Positions 17,984 to 27,323 are shown, counted from the stretch's first letter. The stretch is DNA of 64,000 bases from Nonomuraea maritima (GCF_900100395.1 NZ_FNFB01000010.1:59780-123779); one strand, 5' to 3'. Program-made: numbers and translations. The notes: generated by a model not told the origin, from the letters alone.

Positions 17984-19525
17984 ATGAACGCACCTCAAAT
18001 GAGCCACCGGCAGACGCTCGAAGCGCTCAGCGGCCTGCTGCTGGCGCTCTTCGTCGCGATGCTGAGCGGCACGATCGTGTCCGTCGCCCTGCCCCAGATC
18101 ATCGGCGCGCTGAACGGCACCCAGTCGCAGTACACGTGGGTCGTCACCGCGACGCTGCTGGCCTCCACCGCCTCGACGCCGGTCTGGGGCAAGCTGGCCG
18201 ACCTGTTCAGCAAGAAACTGCTGCTCCAGCTCTCCATCGTGATCTTCATGGTCAGCTCGCTGGCGTGCGGCTTCGCTCAGGACACCGCGCAGCTCATCGC
18301 GTTCCGCGCGGTGCAGGGGCTCGGCATGGGCGCGCTCCAGGTGCTGGTCCAGGTGATCATGGCGGCGATGATCCCGCCGAAGGAACGTGGACGCTACAAC
18401 GGCTACCTCGGCGGCGTCATGGCCGTGGCCACCGTGGCCGGGCCGCTGCTCGGCGGGCTCATCGCCGACGAGCTGGGATGGCGGTGGTGCTTCTTCATCG
18501 CGGTGCCGTTCACCGTGGCCGCGTTCGGACTGCTGCAGGCGACGCTGCGCATGGCCACCGTACGGCGCGACGACGTCAAGGTCGACTACGTGGGCGCCAC
18601 GCTCATCGCCGCGGGCGTCAGCGTGCTGCTCATCTGGGTGACCTTCGTCGGCGACACCTTCGCCTGGCTGTCGTGGCAGACGGCCGCGATGGCGCTCGGC
18701 GGGCTCGCCCTGCTCGGCGTCGCGACCTGGGTCGAGACGAAGGTGGCCGAACCCGTGGTGCCGCTGCACGTCATCCGCCGCCGTACGCCCGCGCTCGCCA
18801 TCCTGGCGAGCCTCGCGGTCGGCATGGCGATGTTCGGCGGGGTGGTCTTCCTCGGCCAGTACTTCCAGATCGGCCGCGGTTACAGCCCCACCGAGGCGGG
18901 CCTGCTCACGATCCCGATGATGTTCGGCGTGCTGGTCTCGTCCACGGTGAGCGGACGCATGGTGTCGAAGAGCGGCAACGTCAAGCCGTACATCGTGGCC
19001 GGCTCCGCCGTGCTGACGGCCGGCTTCCTGCTGCTCTCGACGGCCGACCACCAGACCTCGCTCGTACTCGTCTGCGCCGCCATGGTGCTGGTCGGGGCGG
19101 GGGTCGGCATGTCGATGCAGAACCTCGTGCTCGCCGTCCAGAACACCGTCCCGCTGCGCGAGCTGGGCGCGGCGAGCGGCGCGATCACGTTCTTCCGGTC
19201 GCTCGGCGGCACCGTCGGCGTGTCGGTGCTCGGCGCGGTGCTTGCCAACCAGGTGGCGGCGAGCATCGCGGCCGGGCTGGCGCGGCTCGGCATCGACGCC
19301 TCCCGCACGGGCGGGGGCAGCACGCTGAACCTCGCGGCGCTGCCCGAACCGGTCAGGCTCGTCGTACGGGCCGCGTACGGCGACGCCACCGGGCACATCT
19401 TTCTCATCTCGGCCGCCATCGCCGCGGCGGGGCTGGTCGCGGCCCTGTTCCTGCAGCCGGTCAAACTCCGCGACACCCTCGACCTGCCGTCCACGACCCC
19501 CGAGGAGAAGTCGACGGTGTCCTGA
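17984..19525 (+). CDS. MFS drug efflux transporter, DHA2 (EmrB/QacA) family
   Basis: A 513-aa protein compatible with 14 transmembrane helices. Conserved motifs include the motif A region WGKLADLFSKK, the motif C region GPLLGGLIAD and LDxT-type entry residues changed to MLSGTIVSVALP. It probably exports cationic or amphipathic drugs by proton antiport. The start has GGGGAGG upstream. The divergent TetR repressor and intergenic dyad indicate substrate-induced expression. A hairpin terminator lies 8 bp after the stop. Confidence 0.92.
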   Translation: MNAPQMSHRQTLEALSGLLLALFVAMLSGTIVSVALPQIIGALNGTQSQYTWVVTATLLASTASTPVWGKLADLFSKKLLLQLSIVIFMVSSLACGFAQDTAQLIAFRAVQGLGMGALQVLVQVIMAAMIPPKERGRYNGYLGGVMAVATVAGPLLGGLIADELGWRWCFFIAVPFTVAAFGLLQATLRMATVRRDDVKVDYVGATLIAAGVSVLLIWVTFVGDTFAWLSWQTAAMALGGLALLGVATWVETKVAEPVVPLHVIRRRTPALAILASLAVGMAMFGGVVFLGQYFQIGRGYSPTEAGLLTIPMMFGVLVSSTVSGRMVSKSGNVKPYIVAGSAVLTAGFLLLSTADHQTSLVLVCAAMVLVGAGVGMSMQNLVLAVQNTVPLRELGAASGAITFFRSLGGTVGVSVLGAVLANQVAASIAAGLARLGIDASRTGGGSTLNLAALPEPVRLVVRAAYGDATGHIFLISAAIAAAGLVAALFLQPVKLRDTLDLPSTTPEEKSTVS

Positions 19526-19533
19526 ACGGGGGT

Positions 19534-19565
19534 GTGCGAGCCCCGGCTGCGGACAGGGCTCGCAC
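19534..19565 (+). terminator. Hairpin after the MFS gene
   Basis: GTGCGAGCCC (19534-19543) and GGGCTCGCAC (19556-19565): perfect 10-bp arms, 12-nt loop, no U-tract. It isolates the exporter from the following SARP gene. Confidence 0.75.
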
Positions 19566-19641
19566 AAGATCATTCTCCCGCCCGGCCGATCCGCCGACGC
19601 ACGGGCCCCGTACCGCGACCAGGTGCAGGAGAATTGACGAC

Positions 19642-22600
19642 GTGGAGTTCGGCATCCTGGGGCCGCTGGTGGCGCGGCCGGGCGACGGCGGCGAGCCCGT
19701 CGCCGTCGGCGGGCCGCGGCAGCGCGCGCTGCTCGCGATGCTGCTCCTCGACGCCGGCCGGCTGGTGAGCACGGAACGCCTCCTCGACGGCCAGTACGGC
19801 GACCACCCACCCGCCGGCGCGGCCAACGCCGTGCAGGCACAGATCTCCCGGCTGCGGCGAGCCCTGCCGGCCGGCCTGATCGAGTCGCACGGCACCGGCT
19901 ATCGCCTGGCCGTCGACCCCGGCGACGTCGACGCCCACCGTTTCGAGCGGCTGGCCAGAGAGGGGCGCAGGCTGTTGACCGCCGGCCCGCCCGCCACGGC
20001 CGCCGCCGTCCTGCGCGAAGCGCTGGAGCTGTGGCGCGGCCCGGCCTTCGCGGACGTGGCCGACGCGCCGTTCACCGGGCCGCACGCGGCGCGACTGGAG
20101 GAGTTGCGGCTGGCGGCGACAGAGGACCTGTCCGAGGCCGAACTGTCCCTTCCCGGGGTACGGCCGGTGGCCAGGCTGCGTGGGCTGGTCGACGCCCATC
20201 CCCTGCGCGAACGCGCGCGCGGCCTGCTGATGCGGGCCCTCCACGCGGCCGGACGCCCGGCGGAGGCCCTCGCCGTCTACGAGGAGGGCCGGCGGGTGCT
20301 GGCCGGCGAACTGGGCACCGACCCCTCACCCGAGCTGTCCGCCCTCCACCTGGAACTCCTCCGCGGCGAACGCCCTCAGGAGCCCGTGGGCTGGACCGCG
20401 CCGCCCGCCCAGCTGACCAGCTTCGTCGGCCGCGAACCCGAACTCGCCCACCTCGCCACCCTGCGGGACGCTCGCCTGATCACCGTCATCGGCCCAGGCG
20501 GCACCGGCAAGACCCGCCTGGCCCTCCACTTCACCACCCGCAGGAGTGCCCACACCCCCACCACCGCCCCTCGCAGCGAGGCAAGCCCCCATGGAGGTGG
20601 GCACGACACCCCCGCTACTGACGCCGGTGCGTACGACGGGGTGTGTTTTGTTGATCTCGGGGTGGTCGACGGAGCCGGACGGGTGGCTGAGGCGGTGCTC
20701 GGGGCCTTAGGGGTACGGGAGCCCGCGGTGCGGCCGCTCGCCGCGAGCGGAGATCGCGATTCCGTCGAACGGCTGCTCACGGCGCTCGCAGAGAAGCACG
20801 TCCTGCTCGTCCTGGACAACTGCGAACACGTCGTCGACGAGGCCGCCGCGCTGGCCCACCGCCTGCTGGCCGGCTCCCCCGGGCTGACCGTCCTGGCCAC
20901 CAGCCGTGAGCCGTTGGGGATCACCGGTGAACGGCTGGTCCAGCTGGCTCCGCTGCCCACTCCGTCCCCCGACGAGCCCGTCGCCGACCCGCTCGCGTAC
21001 CCGGCGGTAAGGCTGTTCGCCGACCGGGCGGCGGCCGTACGGCCGGGGTTCGCGCTCGGCCCGCACAACCTCGACGCGGTGCTGCGCATCTGCGCGGCGC
21101 TCGACGGGCTGCCGCTGGCCCTCGAACTGGCCGCGGCCCGGGTGCGGACGTTCGGGGTGGCGGAGATCGCCGACCGGCTGGCCGAGCACGGCCGCTTCAG
21201 GCTGCTCTCGCGCGGCGACCGTACGGCCGCCGCCCGGCACCGGACGCTGCACGCCGTCGTGGAGTGGAGCTGGGACCTGCTCGACGCCGAGGAGCAGGCG
21301 CTGGCCAGGAGGTTCGCGGTGTTCTCCGGGGGCGCGACCCTGGAGGCGGTCGAACGGGTCTGCGGCCCCGGCAGCGCGGAGACGCTCGCCGGCCTCGTCG
21401 ACAAGTCGCTGGTCGAGACCGACGGCGAACGCTACCGGATGCTCGACACGATCCGGCTGTTCTGCCTGGCGCGGCTGACCGATTCGGGCGAGGAGCACGC
21501 GCTCCGGCAGGCGCACGCCGCCTGGTTCCTGGAGTTCGCGCGGCGTGCCGACGAGCATCTCTACCGCCACGAGCAGCTCGAGTGGCTGGCCAGGCTGTCG
21601 GCCGACAACGCCAATCTGCAGGCGGCGCTGCGCTGGAGCACCGAGCACGACCGTCCGACGGCGTGGCGGACGGTGGCGGCGCTGGCGATGTACTGGTGGC
21701 TGAGCGGCCGACGCGGCCAGGCCACCCGTCACGCCGTACACCTCCTCACCTCCACCGAGCACCCGGCCGGCGTCGAGCCGCCCGTCGGGCTGGACGAGGA
21801 GTACGTGCTGGCCGTGCTGCACGCCGTACCCGAGACCGGGTCGCCGCACTGGGAGCGGGCCTGGGAGATCGTCGAGTCGCTCGACCGGCCGATGCGGTAC
21901 CGCTTCGGCGCCGCCCTCTGGGGCATGATCGCCGGACCGCCCAGGAGCGGGCCGCAGGACGCTCCCGGGCGGGTCATCCTCGGCTCCGACCCGTGGAGCC
22001 GGGCGCTCGGAAGGCTCAGCATCGGCCTGATGCTGCTGATCGGCGGCTCCCCCGCCGACGCGGAACGAGAGCTGGAGCAGGTGCTCGCCGACTTCGGCTC
22101 GGTGGGTGAGCGCTGGGGAAAGGCGCAGGCGCTCGGCTGGCTCGCCCTGCTGGCGAGCTGGCGTGGCAACTGGACGCGCGCCTTCCGGCTGTGGGACGAG
22201 GCACTCGTCCTGCTGGAGGAGCTCGGCGCGCTCGACGAACTGGCCGACACGCTGTGCCAGCGGGCCGACGCGTACGTACGGGCGGGCGACGTCCGGGCGG
22301 CCCGCGCCGACCACGAACGCGCGGGCGAGCTCGAACGGCGGCTGGGCAGGCCCGAGCTGATGGCCTGGGTACAGCTCGGGCTCGGCGAGCTGGCCCGCCA
22401 CGCCGGCGACCTCCCCGAGGCGGCGCGCCGGCTCGAAGCGGCGCAGGCCGGTTCGGCGACCGGCGCGTTCACCGCCGACGGCACCAGATCCCGCGTCCAC
22501 ACCGCCCTCGGCCGCCTCGCGGAAGCACGAGCCGCCACCATGACGAAGGCACGGGACGCCGCACGGCTCGTGGAGGAGGCGGCCCGGCTGCATGGCATGG

Positions 22601-22944
22601 CTCTCCGAGCGGCCCTCGGCTCCCCCGTGGCCGCCGACCTCGCTCAGGTGGCCGAGGGGCTCGCCGGGCACCTCCTCACCGCGACGGCAACAGCACCGCT
22701 CGACCCCTCGACAGGCCAGGCGGCCGAACAGGCGGCGGAGTTGCTCGGCCTCGCGGTGGCGCTGCGGGGCCTCGCCGTGGCCGGCGACCGCGACGTCGCC
22801 GCGACCGCCACCGAGGCCACCCGGCTCTTGGGCAGGGAACGCTTCGCGTCCGCGTACGCCAGAGGCGCGACGATGAGTCACGACCAGGCGAGGACGACTC
22901 TCCAGGAGGCGGCCACCCACCTGACCGCGAGGCACGACCGCTGA
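19642..22944 (+). CDS. Large SARP/AfsR-type regulator (winged helix, BTAD, NB-ARC, TPR)
   Basis: A 1100-aa regulator. It begins with an OmpR/PhoB-like winged helix (VEFGILGPL..., about 1-95) typical of SARPs, followed by the BTAD domain (about 100-240, HPLRERARGLLMRALHAAGR). An STAND/NB-ARC ATPase follows with Walker A GPGGTGKT near 285 and VLLVLDNCEHVVDEA. The C-terminal ~500 residues are helical and TPR-like. The GTG 19642 start, with AGGAG upstream, places the winged helix at the very N-terminus as in AfsR. An extremely long in-frame reading upstream is antisense and intergenic. SARPs bind 22-bp-phased direct repeats, and such a pair lies right after this gene. Confidence 0.9.
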   Translation: MEFGILGPLVARPGDGGEPVAVGGPRQRALLAMLLLDAGRLVSTERLLDGQYGDHPPAGAANAVQAQISRLRRALPAGLIESHGTGYRLAVDPGDVDAHRFERLAREGRRLLTAGPPATAAAVLREALELWRGPAFADVADAPFTGPHAARLEELRLAATEDLSEAELSLPGVRPVARLRGLVDAHPLRERARGLLMRALHAAGRPAEALAVYEEGRRVLAGELGTDPSPELSALHLELLRGERPQEPVGWTAPPAQLTSFVGREPELAHLATLRDARLITVIGPGGTGKTRLALHFTTRRSAHTPTTAPRSEASPHGGGHDTPATDAGAYDGVCFVDLGVVDGAGRVAEAVLGALGVREPAVRPLAASGDRDSVERLLTALAEKHVLLVLDNCEHVVDEAAALAHRLLAGSPGLTVLATSREPLGITGERLVQLAPLPTPSPDEPVADPLAYPAVRLFADRAAAVRPGFALGPHNLDAVLRICAALDGLPLALELAAARVRTFGVAEIADRLAEHGRFRLLSRGDRTAAARHRTLHAVVEWSWDLLDAEEQALARRFAVFSGGATLEAVERVCGPGSAETLAGLVDKSLVETDGERYRMLDTIRLFCLARLTDSGEEHALRQAHAAWFLEFARRADEHLYRHEQLEWLARLSADNANLQAALRWSTEHDRPTAWRTVAALAMYWWLSGRRGQATRHAVHLLTSTEHPAGVEPPVGLDEEYVLAVLHAVPETGSPHWERAWEIVESLDRPMRYRFGAALWGMIAGPPRSGPQDAPGRVILGSDPWSRALGRLSIGLMLLIGGSPADAERELEQVLADFGSVGERWGKAQALGWLALLASWRGNWTRAFRLWDEALVLLEELGALDELADTLCQRADAYVRAGDVRAARADHERAGELERRLGRPELMAWVQLGLGELARHAGDLPEAARRLEAAQAGSATGAFTADGTRSRVHTALGRLAEARAATMTKARDAARLVEEAARLHGMALRAALGSPVAADLAQVAEGLAGHLLTATATAPLDPSTGQAAEQAAELLGLAVALRGLAVAGDRDVAATATEATRLLGRERFASAYARGATMSHDQARTTLQEAATHLTARHDR

Positions 22945-22957
22945 CGGTCCGCGAGGT

Positions 22958-22989
22958 GGTTGTCAGCACGTGGTCGTCGGGTTGTCAGC
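22958..22989 (+). promoter_or_regulatory. Two direct repeats with 22-bp period, probable SARP binding site
   Basis: GGTTGTCAGC occurs at 22958-22967 and again at 22980-22989, a period of exactly 22 bp. A weak -10-like TACGAG starts at 22996, which would put the transcript start at or near ATG 23011 (leaderless). Direct repeats at two helical turns just upstream of -10 are the standard SARP layout. The neighbouring SARP gene is the obvious candidate regulator. Confidence 0.6.
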
Positions 22990-23010
22990 GGGCGCTACGA
23001 GCCTCGGGGC

Positions 23011-24165
23011 ATGCGAAACGGAAATGTTCTCATCTCGGGCGGCGGCATCGGCGGCCCCGCACTCGCTCACTGGCTCGTCCGGGCCGGATTCACCGTCACG
23101 GTCGTCGAGAAGGCCCCCGCCCCGCGCCCGGGCGGCCAGGCCGTCGACTTCAAGGGCGAGACCCACTTCACCGTCCTGACCCGCATGGGCGTCCTCGACG
23201 ACGTACGCCGCCTGCGGACCGGCGGCGTCGACCAGGAGATCGTGGACGCGGCGGGCCGCAGGCTCGCGGTCATGTCGGGCGAGTTCACCGGCGGCGACCT
23301 GGAGATCCGGCGCGGCGACCTGTCCCGCGTCCTGTACGAGCGCACGGCCCCGCACTGCGAGTACCTCTTCGGCGACTCGATCACCTCGCTCACCGACACC
23401 CGCAACGGCGTCCACGTCACCTTCGAGCGCTCGGCACCCCGGACGTTCGACCTGGTCGTGGGGGCGGACGGCATCCACTCGTCGGTGCGCCGCCTCGCGT
23501 TCGGCCCGGAGGCGGACTTCGTCCGCCACCTCGGCTACCACTACGCCCTGGCCGAGGTGGACGAGGACTTCGGCCCGCCGAGCATGTACAACGAGCCTGG
23601 CCGGATGGTGGCGGTGGGCGGGCCGAAGTCGCCGGCGTTCTTCGTCTTCGCCTCCGAGCCGCTCGACTACGACCGGTACGACGCCGGACAGCAGAAGGAC
23701 ATCCTGGCGCGCGCGTACGCGGGCATGGGCTGGCGGACTCCGGAGATCATCAACGCGGTGCGCCGCTCCGGCGACGTCTACCTCGACTCGCTCAGCCAGG
23801 TCAGGATCGACCGCTACAGCGCGGGCCGGGTGGTGCTGCTCGGCGACGCCGCGTACGGCAACACGCTGGGCGGTTTCGGCACCGGGCTGGCGATGGTGGG
23901 CGCGTACGTGCTGGCGGGTGAGCTGGCCGAGGCGGCCGGCGACCACCGCGCGGCCTTCGCCGCCTACGAGCGGCACATGCGCCCGTACGCCAAGATCGCG
24001 GAGAACGGGAACGCGGGACCTTTCATGGCCCCTCCCACGAAGGCGAGGATGTGGGCGCGGAACCTGGTGTTCCGGAGTTCCTTCCTGCTCCGCATGATGA
24101 TCAAGATGGGTGACAGCTTCGCCACCGACATCGACCTGAAGGACTACCCCGCTCTCACCAAGTGA
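23011..24165 (+). CDS. FAD-dependent monooxygenase (PHBH/TetX-like)
   Basis: A 384-aa flavoprotein. The FAD motif GGGIGGPALAHWLVRAG (about 9-25), the DG motif VVGADGIHSS and the GD motif LLGDAAYGNTLGGFG mark a class A hydroxylase. The length is that of the short TetX/PhzS-like group without the C-terminal thioredoxin-like domain. There is no good Shine-Dalgarno, and the predicted -10 would produce a leaderless message. It directly follows the SARP gene and carries the 22-bp-phased repeats in its promoter, so it is a likely SARP target. Confidence 0.9.
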   Translation: MRNGNVLISGGGIGGPALAHWLVRAGFTVTVVEKAPAPRPGGQAVDFKGETHFTVLTRMGVLDDVRRLRTGGVDQEIVDAAGRRLAVMSGEFTGGDLEIRRGDLSRVLYERTAPHCEYLFGDSITSLTDTRNGVHVTFERSAPRTFDLVVGADGIHSSVRRLAFGPEADFVRHLGYHYALAEVDEDFGPPSMYNEPGRMVAVGGPKSPAFFVFASEPLDYDRYDAGQQKDILARAYAGMGWRTPEIINAVRRSGDVYLDSLSQVRIDRYSAGRVVLLGDAAYGNTLGGFGTGLAMVGAYVLAGELAEAAGDHRAAFAAYERHMRPYAKIAENGNAGPFMAPPTKARMWARNLVFRSSFLLRMMIKMGDSFATDIDLKDYPALTK

Positions 24166-24468
24166 AATGAAACACGTTTCATCTCGATCGTCCGTGACTG
24201 TCTCTTGACCGAAGATCTTACTGTGTCGGGATCGCCGCCACCGCGCCGAACAGCGGCCGATCGGCAGGCTGGAACGCGTTCTCTCTCAGGGTGGCACTGG
24301 CGCTCGGCCCACGCTTTCAGAAAGTATGGGGACCAAGAGTTGCACCCTCCTCCGGAGGGACCGGAAATACCACCTCACGACCGATGCGCTCATGGTGGGA
24401 GCCTGTGCATCCTGGTGAGGACGGGTCCGGTGCGGGACTCGTACCGGACCTGAGAGGAGCACGGGGGC
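24166..24468. other. Intergenic stretch with a palindrome and a hairpin
   Basis: No convincing gene in these 303 bases. ATGAAAC-AC-GTTTCAT (24167-24182), a 7-bp-arm dyad, starts just after the monooxygenase stop and could be an operator or terminator. Further on, GGTCCGGT (24424-24431) pairs with ACCGGACC (24443-24450), immediately upstream of the SD of the next small ORF. Possible 5'-leader structure. A short open frame at 24205-24453 has no ribosome binding site and is left out. Confidence 0.4.
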
Positions 24469-24654
24469 ATGGATCACATGGAAGGCCGACCGACTGTGAT
24501 CTTGGACAACGGCGTCGTGGGCCAGATCATGCTGGCCCACCCGTCCAGGCGCGACCTCGTGCTCGTGCTGGGCATGGACGGCACCCTGCTCAGCTGTGCG
24601 CTCGAGGACATCGCCTGCGTGGTCGGCGGCGACCCGCTCTGCCGCGACGGCTGA
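24469..24654 (+). CDS. Small hypothetical protein, 61 aa
   Basis: ATG 24469 is preceded by GAGAGGAGC at a somewhat long distance. The protein alternates hydrophobic strands (VILDNGVVGQIML, LVLVLGMDGTLLSCAL) with charged turns and has two cysteines near the C-terminus, as if it formed a small beta domain. It has no recognisable motif. Codon use is strongly G/C in third positions, unlike random frames. A hairpin (24424-24450) lies in its leader. It ends 10 bp before the convergent serine hydrolase. Real gene likely, function unknown. Confidence 0.5.
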   Translation: MDHMEGRPTVILDNGVVGQIMLAHPSRRDLVLVLGMDGTLLSCALEDIACVVGGDPLCRDG

Positions 24655-24664
24655 CGCCCCGGGG

Positions 24665-25765
24665 TCACCCCCGCGAGACGATGCCGGCGAACAGCCCGGC
24701 CGCGGCGAAGTCGTTGGTCAGCCGGTTCTTGGTGAGCGCGAAGGCGGTACCCGTGGCGGTGTCGGCCCAGGCGGCGCTGCCGCCGGCGCCCGACATCCCG
24801 AAGACGGTCGGGCTCTGCTCCGCCGTCGAGGCCGGTCCGCCGATGCCGTAACCGAGGCCCCAGGTCGTCGGCATGCCGAAGACCTCGTCGATCCCGTCCG
24901 ACGCCACCGCCGTCGCCTCGCGCAGCCGCTCGGGCGAGACCAGCCGCACGCCGTCGACCTCGCCGAGCAGCGCGGCGTACATCCGGGCGATGGCGCGCGC
25001 CGAGGTCTTGCCGCCGGCCGGGATGTCGGCGGCCAGGTAGTCGGGGCGGTTGCCGAGGTCGGCGTTCGGCATCAGCGTCATCGGGGCCGCCTTGAACATC
25101 GGCAGGTCGGCCGGCATCTCGCCGAACGCCGACATGTCCATCGGCGCGTCCTCCAGCCGGGCCAGCCGGTGGTGCTCCTTGTCCGGCATCCCGAAGTAGA
25201 GCTCGTCGGCCACGCCCAGCGGCCCCGTGACGTCCTCACGCAGCACCTGCGAGATCGGCTTGCCGGTGACCCGCCGGACGATCTCGCCGACCAGGAACCC
25301 GAACGTGAGGGCGTGGTAGCCCATCTTCGTGCCCGGCTCCCACCACAACTCGGCGTCCTCCAGCGCGGCGGTCATCTTCTCCCAGGTGCAGACGTCCTCG
25401 GGCGTGGTGTCGAGGGGGACGCCGGGCACGCCCGCCGTGTGGGAGAGGACGTGGCGCACGGTGATGCCCTGCTTGCCGTGCCGGGCGAACTCCGGCCACA
25501 GCTCGGCCACCGGCGTGTCGTAGCCGAACAGGCCACGCTCGGCCAGCACGTGCGCGACCGTCGCGGTGGCGCCCTTGCCGATGGAGAAGTTGTAGAAGGG
25601 CGTGTCATGCGTGACGGGCCGCCCGGTCTCCGGGTCGGCGACCCCGGCGACCACGTCCACGATCTGCACGCCGTCGCGGTAGACGGCCACCTGGAGCCCA
25701 CGCTCCTCGCCTGACTCGACCAGCTTGTCTGCGGCTGCCTGCACCTGCTGCTGGAGGTCGCTCAT
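24665..25765 (-). CDS. Serine hydrolase, class C beta-lactamase/esterase family
   Basis: A 366-aa cytoplasmic protein (no signal peptide). The nucleophile motif SxxK is SIGK (S61, K64). The YxN-like element is GYHA (Y149). The HVLSHTAGVPG block and a late GMSGAGG segment replacing KTG fit the family VIII esterase/EstB group rather than a true beta-lactamase. It likely hydrolyses small esters or lactones. It is divergent from a TetR gene across a near-perfect operator, which suggests induction by its substrate or a related compound. Confidence 0.88.
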   Translation of the reverse strand: MSDLQQQVQAAADKLVESGEERGLQVAVYRDGVQIVDVVAGVADPETGRPVTHDTPFYNFSIGKGATATVAHVLAERGLFGYDTPVAELWPEFARHGKQGITVRHVLSHTAGVPGVPLDTTPEDVCTWEKMTAALEDAELWWEPGTKMGYHALTFGFLVGEIVRRVTGKPISQVLREDVTGPLGVADELYFGMPDKEHHRLARLEDAPMDMSAFGEMPADLPMFKAAPMTLMPNADLGNRPDYLAADIPAGGKTSARAIARMYAALLGEVDGVRLVSPERLREATAVASDGIDEVFGMPTTWGLGYGIGGPASTAEQSPTVFGMSGAGGSAAWADTATGTAFALTKNRLTNDFAAAGLFAGIVSRG

Positions 25766-25789
25766 GACCTTTTCCTCTCCTCGGGGGGA

Positions 25790-25830
25790 ACTAGACGGTA
25801 CAGTACTGACTCAGTACGGAACTGTCTAGT
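25790..25830. promoter_or_regulatory. Nested dyad operator between the esterase and tetR
   Basis: Outer arms ACTAGAC (25790-25796) and GTCTAGT (25824-25830) and inner arms GTACTGA (25803-25809) and TCAGTAC (25811-25817) share exactly the same centre, 25810. This 41-bp symmetric element lies between the two divergent starts and is the expected TetR site. Confidence 0.75.
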
Positions 25831-25864
25831 ACTCTTCTCCGCAGGGACGACGAGAGGGCGGTTC

Positions 25865-26497
25865 ATGGAAGACAACAGCCGAACGGCACGCAAGCGGGCG
25901 CAGATCGTGGAGGCGGCGCGGCCGGTGTTCCTGCGCAACGGCTACGTCGGCGCGAGCATGGACGAGGTGGCCGCGCTGGCCTCGGTGTCGAAACAGACCG
26001 TCTACAAGCACTTCACCGACAAGGAACAGCTCTTCACCAGCATCATCATGGACACCACCGCCCAGGTGGAGGGCCTGACCAAGATGATCACGGCGACTCT
26101 CGACGGCGACGGCGACCTGGCGGGCGACCTGCGCACGCTGGCCCGCGGCTTCCTCGGCGCGATCCTGGAGCCCGACCTGCTGCGCCTGCGCCGCCTCGTC
26201 ATGGCCGAGGCAGAACGCTTCCCCGATCTCGGCCGCACCTGGTACGAGCAGGGCTTCGAACGCTCACTCAAGACCCTCGCGGCAGCCTTCTGCCGGCTGG
26301 CCGAGCGCGGCGCGCTCCGCCTCGACGACCCCGAGCTCGCCGCCGAGCACTTCGTCGGCCTGCTGCTGTGGATCCCGGTGAACAAGGCCATGTTCCGCGG
26401 CGGCAACGACCTCTACACCGAAACCGACCTCGACCGCCTGGCCGAGGCCGCGGCCGCGGCGTTCCTGCGCGCGTACGCTAGTCGAGAAACCGCCTGA
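25865..26497 (+). CDS. TetR family regulator (AefR-like)
   Basis: A 210-aa protein. The HTH region (MDEVAALASVSKQTVYKHFT, about 32-51) is canonical. The C-terminal domain (LRRLVMAEAERFPDLGRTWY, about 117-136) matches the AefR/AcrR-type ligand domain. It is divergent from the serine hydrolase, with a 41-bp nested dyad between them, so it probably represses that gene and itself. Its last 20 bp overlap the end of the convergent amidase gene. Confidence 0.92.
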   Translation: MEDNSRTARKRAQIVEAARPVFLRNGYVGASMDEVAALASVSKQTVYKHFTDKEQLFTSIIMDTTAQVEGLTKMITATLDGDGDLAGDLRTLARGFLGAILEPDLLRLRRLVMAEAERFPDLGRTWYEQGFERSLKTLAAAFCRLAERGALRLDDPELAAEHFVGLLLWIPVNKAMFRGGNDLYTETDLDRLAEAAAAAFLRAYASRETA

Positions 26498-27293
26498 GCC
26501 CGTCGGCCAGGGCCCTGGCCATGCGTTCGCGGAACGCCGGCCTCGACATCTTGGCCGCGTCGCCGCGGTTGCGCATGTTGCCGGCCTCGATGAACACCGC
26601 CGGCCGCTTCGACAGGTTGAGCCCGCCCAGGTCCGTACGCCGGTTCAGGCCGTTCGTCCCGGTGTAGTTCGCGTACGGGATGCCGGTGCCGGCGCGGTAG
26701 GCGTCGCGGACGGCGCGCCCCAACCGGCGCGACGGACCCACCACGTCGTCGTTGTGCCCCGGCAGCAGCCCGGGAATGATCACGTGGAACCCGTGCCCGC
26801 TCGGCCGCGCGCCGTCGCCGTGGATCGACAGCACCGCGTCGGCCTTGGCCTTGTTGCCGATGGCGGCCCGCACGTCGACGCACGGGCCGACCCCCTTGTC
26901 GTTCGGGCGGGTGAGCACCACCGTGGCGCCCATGCCCTCCAGGATCGGCTTGAGCCTGGAGGCGACGTCCCAGGTGAAGGCGTGTTCGGGGTATCCGGCG
27001 TCAGTGGCGGTGCCGACGGTGTTGCACGCCTTGCGCCCGGTGATGATGTCGACCTGGCGGTTGATCTCCCGTGGGTGCGCGGCGTTGCCGCCGTTGTGAC
27101 CGGGGTCGATCACCACGACCTTCCCGTCCAGCGGGCGCGCGGCGGGCGGAGAGTCCAGCGGACGTTCGGCGGGCGGAGAGTCCAGCGGGCGCGGAAGGTC
27201 CACCGCCGCGCGCTCCAGCGGCGGCGGCGCGATGTTCCCGCACCCCGCCGCGAGCGTCACGAGGGCCAGCACCGCGGCCCGATAGGCAGACAC
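26478..27293 (-). CDS. N-acetylmuramoyl-L-alanine amidase (Amidase_3), lipoprotein
   Basis: A 271-aa secreted enzyme. The signal peptide ends in LAAGC (lipobox Cys18). A linker carries a three-fold RPLDSPPAE-type repeat (about 34-56). The Zn-amidase domain starts at VVVIDPGHNGG (H66) and contains SIHGDG and the catalytic FIEAGN. It cleaves the bond between MurNAc and L-Ala at the cell surface. It lies 30 bp downstream of the carbamoyltransferase on the same strand, so the two are probably co-transcribed, an unexplained pairing. Convergent overlap of 20 bp with the TetR gene. Confidence 0.9.
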   Translation of the reverse strand: MSAYRAAVLALVTLAAGCGNIAPPPLERAAVDLPRPLDSPPAERPLDSPPAARPLDGKVVVIDPGHNGGNAAHPREINRQVDIITGRKACNTVGTATDAGYPEHAFTWDVASRLKPILEGMGATVVLTRPNDKGVGPCVDVRAAIGNKAKADAVLSIHGDGARPSGHGFHVIIPGLLPGHNDDVVGPSRRLGRAVRDAYRAGTGIPYANYTGTNGLNRRTDLGGLNLSKRPAVFIEAGNMRNRGDAAKMSRPAFRERMARALADGLRRFLD

Positions 27294-27323
27294 GAAACTG
27301 ACCGTACCCTTCCTGACCTGCGG

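Noticed and set aside
16981..22944. A single 1987-codon open frame on the plus strand
   Set aside because: Only the part from GTG 19642 has SARP domain content and codon bias. The upstream part is out of frame with TauE and MFS or antisense to TetR and has no domains.
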